DNA from: Nocardia acidivorans NBRC 108247
Lineage (GTDB): Bacteria; Actinomycetota; Actinomycetes; Mycobacteriales; Mycobacteriaceae
Direction of reading: 5' to 3'
Length of the DNA stretch: 64,000 bases
Assembly: GCF_001625085.1 (NCBI RefSeq)
Contig: NZ_BDAW01000022.1
Coordinates: forward strand, 1 to 64,000
The stretch's first letter is position 1; every line of letters begins with the position of its first letter. A program made the translations under genes and the position numbers. The notes beneath the pieces are model-generated. The model saw only the letters and a program-made list of their open reading frames with translations. It did not search any database and had not been told where the DNA came from. Below, in pieces: positions 26,857 to 35,135 of this stretch.

Positions 26857-29800
26857 CTACCGGGGCTCGCGACGCGCCCGCTCGAGTACTTCCTCTTCGG
26901 TCAATGCGCTGTCGCCGTGGTGGCTCAGGCACATGAGCGTCGCGAGTTTGCCGAAGGCGATCCCCTCGGTGCTGCCGTAGAACCGGCCGGTGGACAGCCG
27001 TGAGATGTCTTCCACCTGGCCGCCTTTGGCGCGGGCCAACTCCTTCGCGGCTTGGATCTGCACGGATGCGTTGAGATGGCCGAAGAACTGCGTGGCGGCA
27101 TTGCCGGTGATCATATTGTGCAGGCCCTTCGGCGCCTGGGTCGCGAATACCAGGCCGAGGCCGTACTTGCGGGCCTGGGCGGCCAGTTTGAGGGTGCTCT
27201 CGGTCGAGGCCTTCATACCGCTGGAGGGTGCGAAGGTCTGCGCCTCGTCCAGTACCAGCAGTCCGCCGAGTGGTCGGTCTCCGGCCGGGTTCTGCTTGAT
27301 CCAGGCGAACAGCGCCAATTCCAGCTGATTCACGAAGGTTTGGCGCTGTTCCTCGGTGGCCAGGCCGATACAGCTGATCACCGAGATCCGAGCGTGTTTA
27401 CCCGGGCTCGGCCGCAAGAGCGTTCCCGGGTCGAGTCGCTCACCGGCGCCGCCGAATACCGGATCGTTGATCATCGCCGCGCGCAGTTCATCGGCCATCG
27501 CGGTGGCCAGGGCGCTCGCGTTGCGAATGCTGCTGACCCCGTCGGGGAGATCGGCGAGCAGTTCGACGAAGGCGGTGAGTTCGGTGCCGCCACGCCGGGC
27601 GAAGTACCGCATCGCCTCGGTCAGCACCGCCGTGCCGGTGGGCAGCTTCCGGCTGGTCAGTCCGGTGCGCGGGAGCAGACCCGCGACCGAGGCGTCGACC
27701 GAGGTTCCGAACTCATCCGGATCATCCAGTACGCCACTGAAATCGGGCAGTGGATTGAGCGCGAGCGGGCGACCGGCCGCGCGCCGTGGTGTCCAGACCA
27801 GCACTTCGGTGCCGGCGAAATAGCGCTCGGCGCGCTCGGCGTCACCGCTGCCCCAGTGCTCGGGCGGCGTCGGCCAACGGTCACCCAGTTGGGCCAGGTC
27901 GTTGTTGGTATCGATCAGAATCGACGACACGCCGTGCAGCGCGGCCTCCTCCACCAGACGGCGCAGCAGGACAGTCTTTCCGGAGCCACTACCCGCGAAC
28001 ACCGCTGTGTGCTTTCGCAATTGCTTGAGCGGGACCTGGAAAGCATTGTCGCCTACGACATTACGGCCGATCAGAATCGACGGCGCGCCGGTGGCGATTC
28101 GGTCATAGAGCGGTGTACTCGGCTCGGACCCGGAAATCGGTTCCTCGCAGGGCGTTCCCGAATCCTGTTGTACGGCACTCGCTTCCGCATGCATCGCGGA
28201 GAGGAATCGGCCGAACAATTGTGATCCGCCGGCGGGTCTGCGCGCCATCAGCCAGCTGTGAAAATCCGCGGCACCCTCGGCCCACATGACTTCGAGGGCG
28301 GTGAACACCCGCAGATCCTCGGCTGATATCGGTACCGCGATACCCTGCGCCGCTTCGAATTCGGCCAATGTCGCGGTGGTGGCCTGCCCCGTGGAGAACG
28401 GCGTATTACGCAGGATCACCAGGTGGCGTCTGCCGGCCCCGGGCCCGATGCCCGCCTCCAGACAGGCCGATCGCAGACGCGTGAGCACGGCCGTATGGTG
28501 ACTGTGTGAGATGGCTCGGAAGCTCCAGTGCTCCTGGTCCTCGGTGGCTTCGTCCAAAGTTCGGCGCAGCCGTGCGTGTAGTGCGGGCTGCACCATATTC
28601 TGCGGATCGACGGTGAGTTCGATCCCGCTGCCCGCCCGCTCCCGGACAAAGCAGTGCAGCGCCGAGGTGAGAAGCGAAAACATGGCACCGTCTTCGAATT
28701 TCGGATTCAGCGGCCCGACCACATCGGCGTTCGCGCACAGTTTCGCGAAGCGATCGTCCAGTTCGGCGAAGTCCCCACCCGCGGCCGGTGCGGGCGGCGG
28801 CGTGATCGGGTGCGCACTCTCGGTGAACCCCTCCAATTCGACGATCGTGCGGGTGGCCAGGCACTGCTGCACGTGCTTCTCCACCTGTTGAAGCAGCCGT
28901 CGCGGGGTGAAGTGCGCGATCTGCGGATCCTCGAACGCCCGCGGCGCGACCGGCCAGGTGGGGAAGGGCGGCTCGAAACCGGCCTCCCCGTAAAGGTTTC
29001 CGAGGTGGCGTTCGACAATGGCCGATGCCACGGTGGTCGAGGGCATTGCCGTCGACAGTTCGAGCACCGTGAAGCGATCGGCGGCGGAGTTCACCGCGCG
29101 GGTGGCGATGAGCTCCCAGGATTTGGGAATGCACGCGGTGACGATCAGCGTGCGCACGGTCTCCTCACGCATCCGCATGAGTGCGTCGGCGAGCCCGTTC
29201 GCGAGATCGTCGCGCTCGGAATGCGCGGATTGTGCTATGACGGAGTCGATTTGATCGATCGCCAGCACCACCGGACCGGTGAGTGCGAACAGCCGAATCA
29301 GATCCCCGAAGATCAGCTGTGCGGTCCGGCTCCGCTCATGAAATCCCCAGACCACCCGATCCGCGTCGTCGAGCCCGCTCTCCAGCGTTAGAAAACTGTG
29401 CCCGATATCGCGGAACGCCCTGGCCTGAAACAACACCAGGGCGCGCAGGGTATCGCGGCACTGGAACGCAACCTCGGCATCGAGTTCGGTGAAGCGGTCG
29501 ATGAATTCGTCGAGGGCGGATCGGCTCAACGGTAAGTTGCCGCGTAGTCGCATCCGCAGCTCCCGGCCGCATCCGGTGCGCTGACAGAGACCGTCGAGCA
29601 TCGGAATCAGCTGGCCGCCATCGGATCCCAGTAGCTGGGCGACGATTCCGTGTACCGCGCCCGCCCAGAACGATCGACCGTCGATCAGCTTGGGCATGAA
29701 GAACGCGCCACCGCGGTCCTGAACGTGCTGTCGTATCCAGCCGAGCATATGGGTCTTGCCGACACCGTGTTCGCCGCTCAGCACCAATCCGGTCGGTGTG

Positions 29801-29964
29801 CTGAGTGGTCGGATCTCGGCCGCGTACACGGCCCGGGTGATCGCCTCCACGGCTTCCCGGTGCAGGCCGTCGACGTGATAGGTGAGGGGGCTCCACACCT
29901 GGTTCGGGGTGACCGCGCTGCTGAACTGGATCAATGAGAGCGCGTGCCGCTGCTCCTCATTCAC
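26857..29964 (-). CDS. Large protein with two P-loop ATPase modules, the second HerA/VirB4-like
   Basis: A 1035-residue protein. Module 1 has Walker A GEHGVGKT at residues 64-71 and a Walker B-like VVLAIDQIDSVI near residue 240, resembling AAA/KAP-type ATPases. Residues 420-600 form a mixed region of unknown fold. Module 2 has Walker A FAGSGSGKT (about 653-661), then DTNNDLAQL, LALNPLPDF, Walker B GLLVLDEAQTFAP (about 900) and LVFATQAPKGLHN followed by an N-x-x-T-x-F step, all typical of HerA/FtsK/VirB4-like DNA translocases. GTG 29964 overlaps the stop of the wHTH gene (GTGA). It is the third gene of a compact unit. The family is unfamiliar to me; a DNA-translocating defence or maintenance role is inference. 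Confidence 0.85.
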   Translation of the reverse strand: MNEEQRHALSLIQFSSAVTPNQVWSPLTYHVDGLHREAVEAITRAVYAAEIRPLSTPTGLVLSGEHGVGKTHMLGWIRQHVQDRGGAFFMPKLIDGRSFWAGAVHGIVAQLLGSDGGQLIPMLDGLCQRTGCGRELRMRLRGNLPLSRSALDEFIDRFTELDAEVAFQCRDTLRALVLFQARAFRDIGHSFLTLESGLDDADRVVWGFHERSRTAQLIFGDLIRLFALTGPVVLAIDQIDSVIAQSAHSERDDLANGLADALMRMREETVRTLIVTACIPKSWELIATRAVNSAADRFTVLELSTAMPSTTVASAIVERHLGNLYGEAGFEPPFPTWPVAPRAFEDPQIAHFTPRRLLQQVEKHVQQCLATRTIVELEGFTESAHPITPPPAPAAGGDFAELDDRFAKLCANADVVGPLNPKFEDGAMFSLLTSALHCFVRERAGSGIELTVDPQNMVQPALHARLRRTLDEATEDQEHWSFRAISHSHHTAVLTRLRSACLEAGIGPGAGRRHLVILRNTPFSTGQATTATLAEFEAAQGIAVPISAEDLRVFTALEVMWAEGAADFHSWLMARRPAGGSQLFGRFLSAMHAEASAVQQDSGTPCEEPISGSEPSTPLYDRIATGAPSILIGRNVVGDNAFQVPLKQLRKHTAVFAGSGSGKTVLLRRLVEEAALHGVSSILIDTNNDLAQLGDRWPTPPEHWGSGDAERAERYFAGTEVLVWTPRRAAGRPLALNPLPDFSGVLDDPDEFGTSVDASVAGLLPRTGLTSRKLPTGTAVLTEAMRYFARRGGTELTAFVELLADLPDGVSSIRNASALATAMADELRAAMINDPVFGGAGERLDPGTLLRPSPGKHARISVISCIGLATEEQRQTFVNQLELALFAWIKQNPAGDRPLGGLLVLDEAQTFAPSSGMKASTESTLKLAAQARKYGLGLVFATQAPKGLHNMITGNAATQFFGHLNASVQIQAAKELARAKGGQVEDISRLSTGRFYGSTEGIAFGKLATLMCLSHHGDSALTEEEVLERARREPR

Positions 29965-30575
29965 CGTGCGGCCTCGATGGTGAGCAGATGTCGTGGCGTC
30001 CCGCCCAGAACGACCGCGGCCTCGAGATCCTGTGCGGTGAGCGTCTTCTGATCCGCTTCGGCGCGCACGTGGATGTGACTGCGCCGGGCCAGCGCCTCCA
30101 GCGCCTGATCCACCTGTGCGCGCGGCACGCTGCCGAGCCGGTCCCGCAGCTCCGCCAGCCGCAGCGGAGTTCCACGCCCCCTGGTCAATTCGGCGTATGC
30201 CGCCTCCACCTGGCTCGCCACATCCGGCCGGAAGATATCGGCCAGGGCGAGCTCGCTGTCGTCCAGATATCGCCGCAGCCCGGCCAGTACCGCGTACAGC
30301 GCGCCGCCGGCCGAGCCCGAGCGCTCGGGACGTGCGCGGGAGAGCTCCGCATCGCACCAGACCGCGCCGCGGTCGGAAAGTTCGTGGACGAAGGCCCTTT
30401 TCACCATGGTGCTGGTGACCAAACCGAGTTCATTGAGGCGGCGGCGGTTCTTCCCGTCGAGCTTGATCCCGGCGACGGCGTACAGCTCGGCATTGGTCAA
30501 CTCGCGGGCCTCGGCCATGAGTACCAGCAGTGCGTACCGCTCGCTCGCGGTCAGTCGCTCTTCGGAATTGTCCAT
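29961..30575 (-). CDS. Small winged-helix-like protein of the ATPase module
   Basis: A 204-residue protein. Residues 1-75 look like a winged helix: TASERYALLVLMAEARELTN, then AELYAVAGIKLDGKNRRRLN and LGLVTSTMVKRAFVHELSDRG. The C-terminal half has a second helical repeat (PLRLAELRDRLGSVPRAQVD then QALEALARRSHIHVRAEAD), again wHTH-like. It should bind nucleic acid or serve as an adaptor to the ATPase. ATG 30575 has AGAAGGAA upstream. It lies 22 bp after the OB-fold gene and is coupled to the ATPase gene by GTGA. Not a known named family. Confidence 0.75.
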   Translation of the reverse strand: MDNSEERLTASERYALLVLMAEARELTNAELYAVAGIKLDGKNRRRLNELGLVTSTMVKRAFVHELSDRGAVWCDAELSRARPERSGSAGGALYAVLAGLRRYLDDSELALADIFRPDVASQVEAAYAELTRGRGTPLRLAELRDRLGSVPRAQVDQALEALARRSHIHVRAEADQKTLTAQDLEAAVVLGGTPRHLLTIEAAR

Positions 30576-30597
30576 TTCTGTTCCTTCTTCGCCGTGG

Positions 30598-31464
30598 TCA
30601 GGTTCGTGGTTCCTTGAGCACAGTGAATCCGCCTGTGCCGTAGGTGATTCCGTGTGCTCTGTTGGTACGGGTAAGTGAGCCTCGCGCGCGGACGGTCCGT
30701 CCGTCTCGGTGCGCCGCCAGCGCGTCGGAATAGTCGTGGTCATCCGCGAGCAAAACCGTGACCGGGCGTGATCGCTCTATTTCGGCGCCGTCGACGGTGA
30801 GCGCACCCCGGACCTTGACGCGCCGGCGGATACCCGATCGATCATCGGACAGGCCGACTATCTGCCCGCGCACCTCACCGAAGGCGTTCTCGGGCAACGG
30901 CTCCGGGGCGGCTCGCACCAGTGTCCGGATGCGCGGTGCGGCCCCGCGTGCGAAGCGGACGCATTCGTCGGTGCGTCCTTCGAGCCAGGACCGGTGGAAA
31001 TTGAGCTCGAACGGTGTCAGGTGGTCCGGTCCGGTCAGTTCGGCGAGCGCGAGGCCCTCACCCCGGGCAATGTCGAGTGTTGTGAGTGCATCGATGTCGC
31101 TCGGCTGCTCCGAACTCGCCCGTTGCGGCGCGGTCGAGACGCGCAGCACCCGCAACGCTGTCCGCCGCCCTGGCTGATCGGTGTCGATCGAGTCGGCGGG
31201 GAACGAAACAGCTAGTCCGAGCACACCTTCGCCCGATGTGAGGAGCGTTCGTGCCAGCAGCGCCCGCGCGGCCTCGGGATCGCCACCGCGAGCGGGCGGC
31301 CCGGTTTCGCCGAGCACTTCGCCGGCACTAGCGGTGATGAGATGGCGAACGGCGAGCACCACGTGTGCGCCCCCGGCCAGGGTTACCGCGGCGTCCTCGG
31401 CTCGGTAGGCCAGCGTGTCCACCGCGGTGGTCGGCGCCGAACTTGCCCTGATGATTACGCGCAT
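30598..31464 (-). CDS. Protein with C-terminal OB-fold-like domain, first gene of the ATPase module
   Basis: A 288-residue protein I do not recognise as a whole. The first 200 residues are Ala/Leu/Arg-rich with alternating strands and helices and no known motif. The last 85 residues read as an OB-fold: EVRGQIVGLSD, then RVKVRGALTVDG, RPVTVLLADDHDYSDAL, GRTVRARGSL and a final YGTGGFTVL. Such domains bind single-stranded nucleic acid or act as assembly modules. ATG 31464 follows GGGAGGGC. It is the promoter-proximal gene of the three-gene unit. Confidence 0.65.
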   Translation of the reverse strand: MRVIIRASSAPTTAVDTLAYRAEDAAVTLAGGAHVVLAVRHLITASAGEVLGETGPPARGGDPEAARALLARTLLTSGEGVLGLAVSFPADSIDTDQPGRRTALRVLRVSTAPQRASSEQPSDIDALTTLDIARGEGLALAELTGPDHLTPFELNFHRSWLEGRTDECVRFARGAAPRIRTLVRAAPEPLPENAFGEVRGQIVGLSDDRSGIRRRVKVRGALTVDGAEIERSRPVTVLLADDHDYSDALAAHRDGRTVRARGSLTRTNRAHGITYGTGGFTVLKEPRT

Positions 31465-31650
31465 CGAGCACCGCGCCCTCCCTGCCCACACCGACCCCCG
31501 TAACCGACGACCACATCACTGTAGCCATCGGTCGGCAATGTGCCCCGGTTTCGGTGAAGTTACCGGCTGTGCAAGTAGCTCAACGGTTTTCGAATTTCGC
31601 GCGGCCTCTTTCGCCGGTGGATTTGCTCGACCGGTCGGTCCGCGATCCGT

Positions 31651-32652
31651 TCAGCTGGGCTGGCGCAGCGGGAGTCCCGCGGCCGTGTAGATGGCGTCGA
31701 TGACGGTCATGGTGGCGACCGAATCCTCGGGTGGGGTTTTGACTGGTTCGCCGCGTAGGACGGCGGCGGCGAAGGCGTCGAGTTGGTAGGCGTAGGTGGG
31801 GCGGTGGGTGAAGCGTTCGGTGCGTTTTCCGCGGGCGGAGCGGACGGTCAGGCGGTGCGGGAGTTGGGGGGCGATGGGGTTGAGGATGTGGAGTTCACCC
31901 TGGTCGCCTATGACGCGGGCGCTGACGCGCAGGATGTCGGAGGACCACATGGAGCAGCGGATGGTTCCGGTGTGGCCGCCGGGGAAGCGGAGGTCGGCGC
32001 GCATGGCGCGGTCGATGCGGGGGTCGCGGACTTTCGCCTGTGCCGCGGTGACTTCGGGGGTTTCGCCGCCGAGTACGCGGGCCATGTGGACGGCGTAGCA
32101 GCCCGCGTCCATGAGCGCGCCGCCCGCCAGGTCGTAGTTGTAGCGGATATCGGAGAACCGGGGCAGGGGGAAGCAGAACGCGGTGTCGACGCGTTGAAGG
32201 GTGCCCAATTCGCCCGAGGCGATGATGTTTTCGGCCGCCAGGGTGAGCGGGTGGTAGCGGTAGTGGAAGGCTTCCATCACCACGCGATCGGAATCCTTTG
32301 CCAGGTCCGCGATTTCGCGGGCTTCGGCGGCATTGGCGGTGAAGGGCTTCTCGCACAACACGTGTTTGCCGGCGGCGAGGGCGGCCCGAGTCCACTTGCC
32401 GTGCAGGCCATTCGGCAGCGGAATGTAGACGGCGTCGATATCGGGTGCGGTGACCAGTGCGTCGTAGTCGTCGTAGACCTGGGCGATGCCGTGCTTTTTC
32501 GCATAGGCCCGGGCGCGCTCGATGTTTCGGGCGGCGACCGCCGCGACGACGACCTCCGGATTCGATTTCGCCGGGTTGATCAGGGCGGCGGGTGTGATAC
32601 GCGCCGCGCCGAGGATGCCGATGCGCAGCGGTGCGATCGCGGGTTCATTCAT
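31651..32652 (-). CDS. Gfo/Idh/MocA family NAD(P)-dependent oxidoreductase
   Basis: A 333-residue two-domain dehydrogenase acting on sugars, inositols or related diols. The Rossmann motif is RIGILGAARITP near the N-terminus. The family CEKPF motif (GKHVLCEKPFTANAAEA, about residues 88-104) and the late H in DAGCYAVHMARV are present, with EAFHYRYHPL between. The start ATG shares one base with the TetR gene stop. It is third in the DUF1304-tetR-oxidoreductase unit. The substrate is not known. Confidence 0.9.
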   Translation of the reverse strand: MNEPAIAPLRIGILGAARITPAALINPAKSNPEVVVAAVAARNIERARAYAKKHGIAQVYDDYDALVTAPDIDAVYIPLPNGLHGKWTRAALAAGKHVLCEKPFTANAAEAREIADLAKDSDRVVMEAFHYRYHPLTLAAENIIASGELGTLQRVDTAFCFPLPRFSDIRYNYDLAGGALMDAGCYAVHMARVLGGETPEVTAAQAKVRDPRIDRAMRADLRFPGGHTGTIRCSMWSSDILRVSARVIGDQGELHILNPIAPQLPHRLTVRSARGKRTERFTHRPTYAYQLDAFAAAVLRGEPVKTPPEDSVATMTVIDAIYTAAGLPLRQPS

Positions 32653-33248
32653 CAGGCCACCGTAACCGGTGCCGGTCCGCCGCGGGGAGGTGGCGAGGTG
32701 CGGTGCAGTGCGATCAGCAGTCGCCATACCCGCGCCGCGACCGCGTCCGCGTCGGCGTCGATCAGGCCGTGCATCCAGTCGGCCAGCACACCGGTGAAGG
32801 TGCCCGCCACCGCGGAGGCGATCAGCTCGGCGTCGGGAGCGTTGAGCAGCAGCCGTTCCCGTCTGGAGCGCTCGCGCAGCTCGCGATGGAGCAGTTCGCC
32901 CAGCGGCCCGGAACCGCCGGGGCGCAACAGAGTTAGATACAGCGCGGCACTCCGTTCGATGACCCGGAAGAAGCCGAGCAGCGCGCCCGGCGGTGCTTCG
33001 GGATCGGGGAGGCCGCGCCAGGCGTGCAGCGCCTCCACCCCCTCGCGCACCACTTCCGCGCAGGCATCCACGGCCAGCGTCTCCAGATCCGCGTAGTGCA
33101 GATAGAACGCACCCCGGCTCACCCGCGCCCGGCGCACCACCGCCGAGACGCTCACCTGCTCCAGCGGCCGCTCGGCGCACTCGTCGAAGAGCGCCTGCCG
33201 CAGCTTGCCGCGCGTGCGTTCGGCACGCGGGTCCTGCACCGCGCTCAT
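32652..33248 (-). CDS. TetR-family repressor
   Basis: A 198-residue regulator. The DNA-binding helices are LRQALFDECAERPLEQVSVS, VVRRARVSRGAFYLHYADLE (the F/YYHF-like end of the recognition helix). The rest is a helical ligand-binding domain. Its start overlaps the DUF1304 gene stop by ATGA. Because palindromes stand before the first gene of this unit, autorepression of the whole operon is likely. Confidence 0.92.
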   Translation of the reverse strand: MSAVQDPRAERTRGKLRQALFDECAERPLEQVSVSAVVRRARVSRGAFYLHYADLETLAVDACAEVVREGVEALHAWRGLPDPEAPPGALLGFFRVIERSAALYLTLLRPGGSGPLGELLHRELRERSRRERLLLNAPDAELIASAVAGTFTGVLADWMHGLIDADADAVAARVWRLLIALHRTSPPPRGGPAPVTVA

Positions 33249-33607
33249 CCGGCGATGAGAACCGCGGCCAGCGCCAGCGCACCCGGTAGGGCCTGTGCGA
33301 ACAGAATCCGCCGATTGGCGGTGGCCGCACCGTAGAGACCCGCGACCACCACGCAGCTGGTGAAGAACACCAGCACGCCCCGCCCGGCGTCACCGCCCAT
33401 GATCAACCCCCACACCAGCCCGGCCGCCAGAAACCCGTTGTACAGCCCTTGATTCGCCGCCAGCGCCTTGGTTTCGGCCGCCAGCTCCGCATTGAATCCG
33501 GACAGCGCCCGCCCCGGCTTCTTGTCCCACAGGAACATCTCCAATACCAGGATGTATCCGTGCAGCACGGCCACCAGTGCCACCAATACCGCCGCGACGA
33601 TCCCCAT
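33245..33607 (-). CDS. DUF1304 family membrane protein
   Basis: A 120-residue, four-segment integral membrane protein. DUF1304 features are the opening VALVAVLHGYILVLEMFLWD and the central LAANQGLYNGFLAAGLVWG. Function unknown. ATG 33607 is preceded by AGTCCACAATG without a strong ribosome site but with GGAGGAGTCC 10 bases further. It is the first gene of a tetR-controlled operon. Confidence 0.88.
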   Translation of the reverse strand: MGIVAAVLVALVAVLHGYILVLEMFLWDKKPGRALSGFNAELAAETKALAANQGLYNGFLAAGLVWGLIMGGDAGRGVLVFFTSCVVVAGLYGAATANRRILFAQALPGALALAAVLIAG

Positions 33608-33625
33608 TGTGGACTCCTCCAGTAG

Positions 33626-33660
33626 TGAACAGTTGTTCAAAAAATATAGACAGTTGTTCA
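33626..33660. promoter_or_regulatory. Double TetR operator before the DUF1304-tetR operon
   Basis: A near-perfect palindrome TGAACAGTTGTTCA lies at 33626-33639. The block ACAGTTGTTCA repeats 21 bp away at 33650-33660, two helical turns apart, beside an AT-rich AAAAATATAG that may be the -10. TGAACA/TGTTCA arms are a frequent TetR-family operator. The encoded TetR protein is the obvious ligand. Confidence 0.7.
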
Positions 33661-33719
33661 TAATGGGAAGTAGACGTGCCGAACCCCACAGAACTCAGGT
33701 CGTGACGACCAGCTTTCCG

Positions 33720-33943
33720 AATGGCCAATCGCGAACGGGATGGGTTCGTCCGGGCGTCGATCATGGTGACCGGCACATGATTTCGCGCCGGACCGGCCAC
33801 ATCCCCGGAGCGCCCGGAGAACACCCGCACCTCGACCCGGAGTCCCGGCGCACCGGCATCCGCGCACCCCGCAGGTCCTGATAGCTCGGCTCGAGCAACT
33901 TGTCGGCGGCGGGCAGATTCAGCCACAACTGCGGGGTGCGCAC
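33720..33943 (-). pseudogene. Pirin-family remnant, frameshifted
   Basis: Two minus-strand frames give parts of a pirin protein: TPQLWLNLPAADKLLEPSYQ (pirin reads QLWVNLPAADK...PRYQ here) and, after a shift near 33838-33850, VEVRVFSGRSGDVAGPARNH and VPVTMIDA. The first half with the iron-binding His residues and the C-terminus are both missing. The interval 33661-34169 otherwise holds no gene I can support. It lies upstream of the TetR operator region. Confidence 0.6.
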
Positions 33944-34169
33944 CCCGCGGCCCTGCGAACGCGGTTTCCGCGTGCGGCTGTCGTCATGATCGGCCCTTCT
34001 CTCGGAACGGGACGTGCATCACAGGAAGCCATACTCAGTGATGTCCGCTATCAATACGCTTTCTTAGCTACCTATCAGTAACCGCTTCCTGGACACTTGA
34101 CTAAGGCGCTCTAAAAGGCCGTGAATCCGAATCTCCGTCAGTGTTCGAGCAAGGAAAGCAATCGAAGTG

Positions 34170-34871
34170 ATGAAGTTCAGCAAATTTGCCGCGACGTCGG
34201 CCCTGGTAATCGCGGCTCTCGGCATCAGCGCCGGAACTGTTCACGCCGCTCCCGCTCCCGCTCTCCCCGCCGCCCCCGACATCATCAATGGCCTCAATCA
34301 GGCGGTCGACGATCTCGTCCCGGCCATCCACTGGAATGCCGCCATCGAAGGCGATTCGGTCGTGCTGACCACCGACGCCGGCGCCATGACCACCAAGGAC
34401 GACCAGTTCCAACTGCTGGACAACAAGGGCGGACTGGTCACCGCGTTCCCGCTCGGATTCGTCAAGGACGGCATGCGGTACCCGATCCACGCCGCGATCG
34501 ACGGTCTGCGCGCGGTGCTGACCCCGGAGGTGACGCCGGCCGCCGCCCGTCCGGCCGATCTGGCCGTGCACGAGGTCGTGCAGCAGAAGGCGTTCGACGA
34601 TGCCGTGTCGGCCGCGGGCTCGCAGTTCGGTGTCATCACCGCCGTCGGCACCCTGATCGGCACCCTCGTGGGCGGCGTCGCCGGTTGCGCCCTGGGCGCG
34701 TTCCTGGGCACCCCGGTGCTGCTGCCGGGTTGGGTCGGCGGCTGCTTCGCCGGCGCGCTGATCGGCATCCCCTTGGGCGCCGCGGCGGGCCTGGTGCTGA
34801 CCGGCGTTCCGGCCGCGATCATCGTCGGCATCGGCTTCTTCCAGCGCATCAACGATCCGGCGAATCAGTAG
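34170..34871 (+). CDS. Secreted protein with glycine-rich membrane hairpin (DUF8020-like), copy 1
   Basis: A 233-residue exported protein. The signal peptide (FAATSALVIAALGISAGTVHA) is cut after Ala near residue 26. Residues 45-140 form a beta-rich domain starting HWNAAIEGDSVVLTTDAGAM. The C-terminal 85 residues are Gly/Ala/Leu-rich with two hydrophobic stretches (TLIGTLVGGVAGCALGAFLG and FAGALIGIPLGAAAGLVLTG) that could insert into a membrane. The pattern resembles nocardial proteins I know as DUF8020. A paralogue follows 264 bp downstream. GTG 34167 is an alternative start. Confidence 0.8.
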   Translation: MKFSKFAATSALVIAALGISAGTVHAAPAPALPAAPDIINGLNQAVDDLVPAIHWNAAIEGDSVVLTTDAGAMTTKDDQFQLLDNKGGLVTAFPLGFVKDGMRYPIHAAIDGLRAVLTPEVTPAAARPADLAVHEVVQQKAFDDAVSAAGSQFGVITAVGTLIGTLVGGVAGCALGAFLGTPVLLPGWVGGCFAGALIGIPLGAAAGLVLTGVPAAIIVGIGFFQRINDPANQ

Positions 34872-34894
34872 TAGAACCCGCTCCGTACTACTAC

Positions 34895-34928
34895 GGGCCC
34901 GTACCGATCCGAGGATTGGTACGTGCCC
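34895..34928 (+). terminator. Terminator between the two secreted paralogues
   Basis: A 16-bp stem (34895-34910 with 34913-34928) with one mismatch and one G-T pair lies 24 bp beyond the first paralogue. The two copies are therefore likely separate transcription units. The remaining 34929-35135 has no gene. Confidence 0.6.
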
Positions 34929-35135
34929 CTTGCTGTGCACTGAAGGTTTGCTTAAATCGGCCTGAAAAGACCGAATGAACATGAACTGTAACCGAAACGT
35001 GCTTGACGACCCATTGTCGCCATAGGCTGGCAACACCACGGCAACACATCAAAACGATGCTTCATCCCAGGTGCTCGACGAGGACCTGCTCCCCGAGACA
35101 GGGGTCCCGCCCGCTGCAGAAAGCGACGAGAAGTC

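Noticed and set aside
26857-30357. Longer 1166-codon start for the dual ATPase
   Set aside because: The extra N-terminal residues overlap the winged-helix gene out of frame, while GTG 29964 overlaps its stop exactly as coupled genes do.
26857-31464. Reading the three-gene module as BREX, DISARM or Wadjet
   Set aside because: None of the partner genes (methyltransferase, phosphatase PglZ, SMC-like JetC, topoisomerase-like JetD) is present in the flanking DNA.
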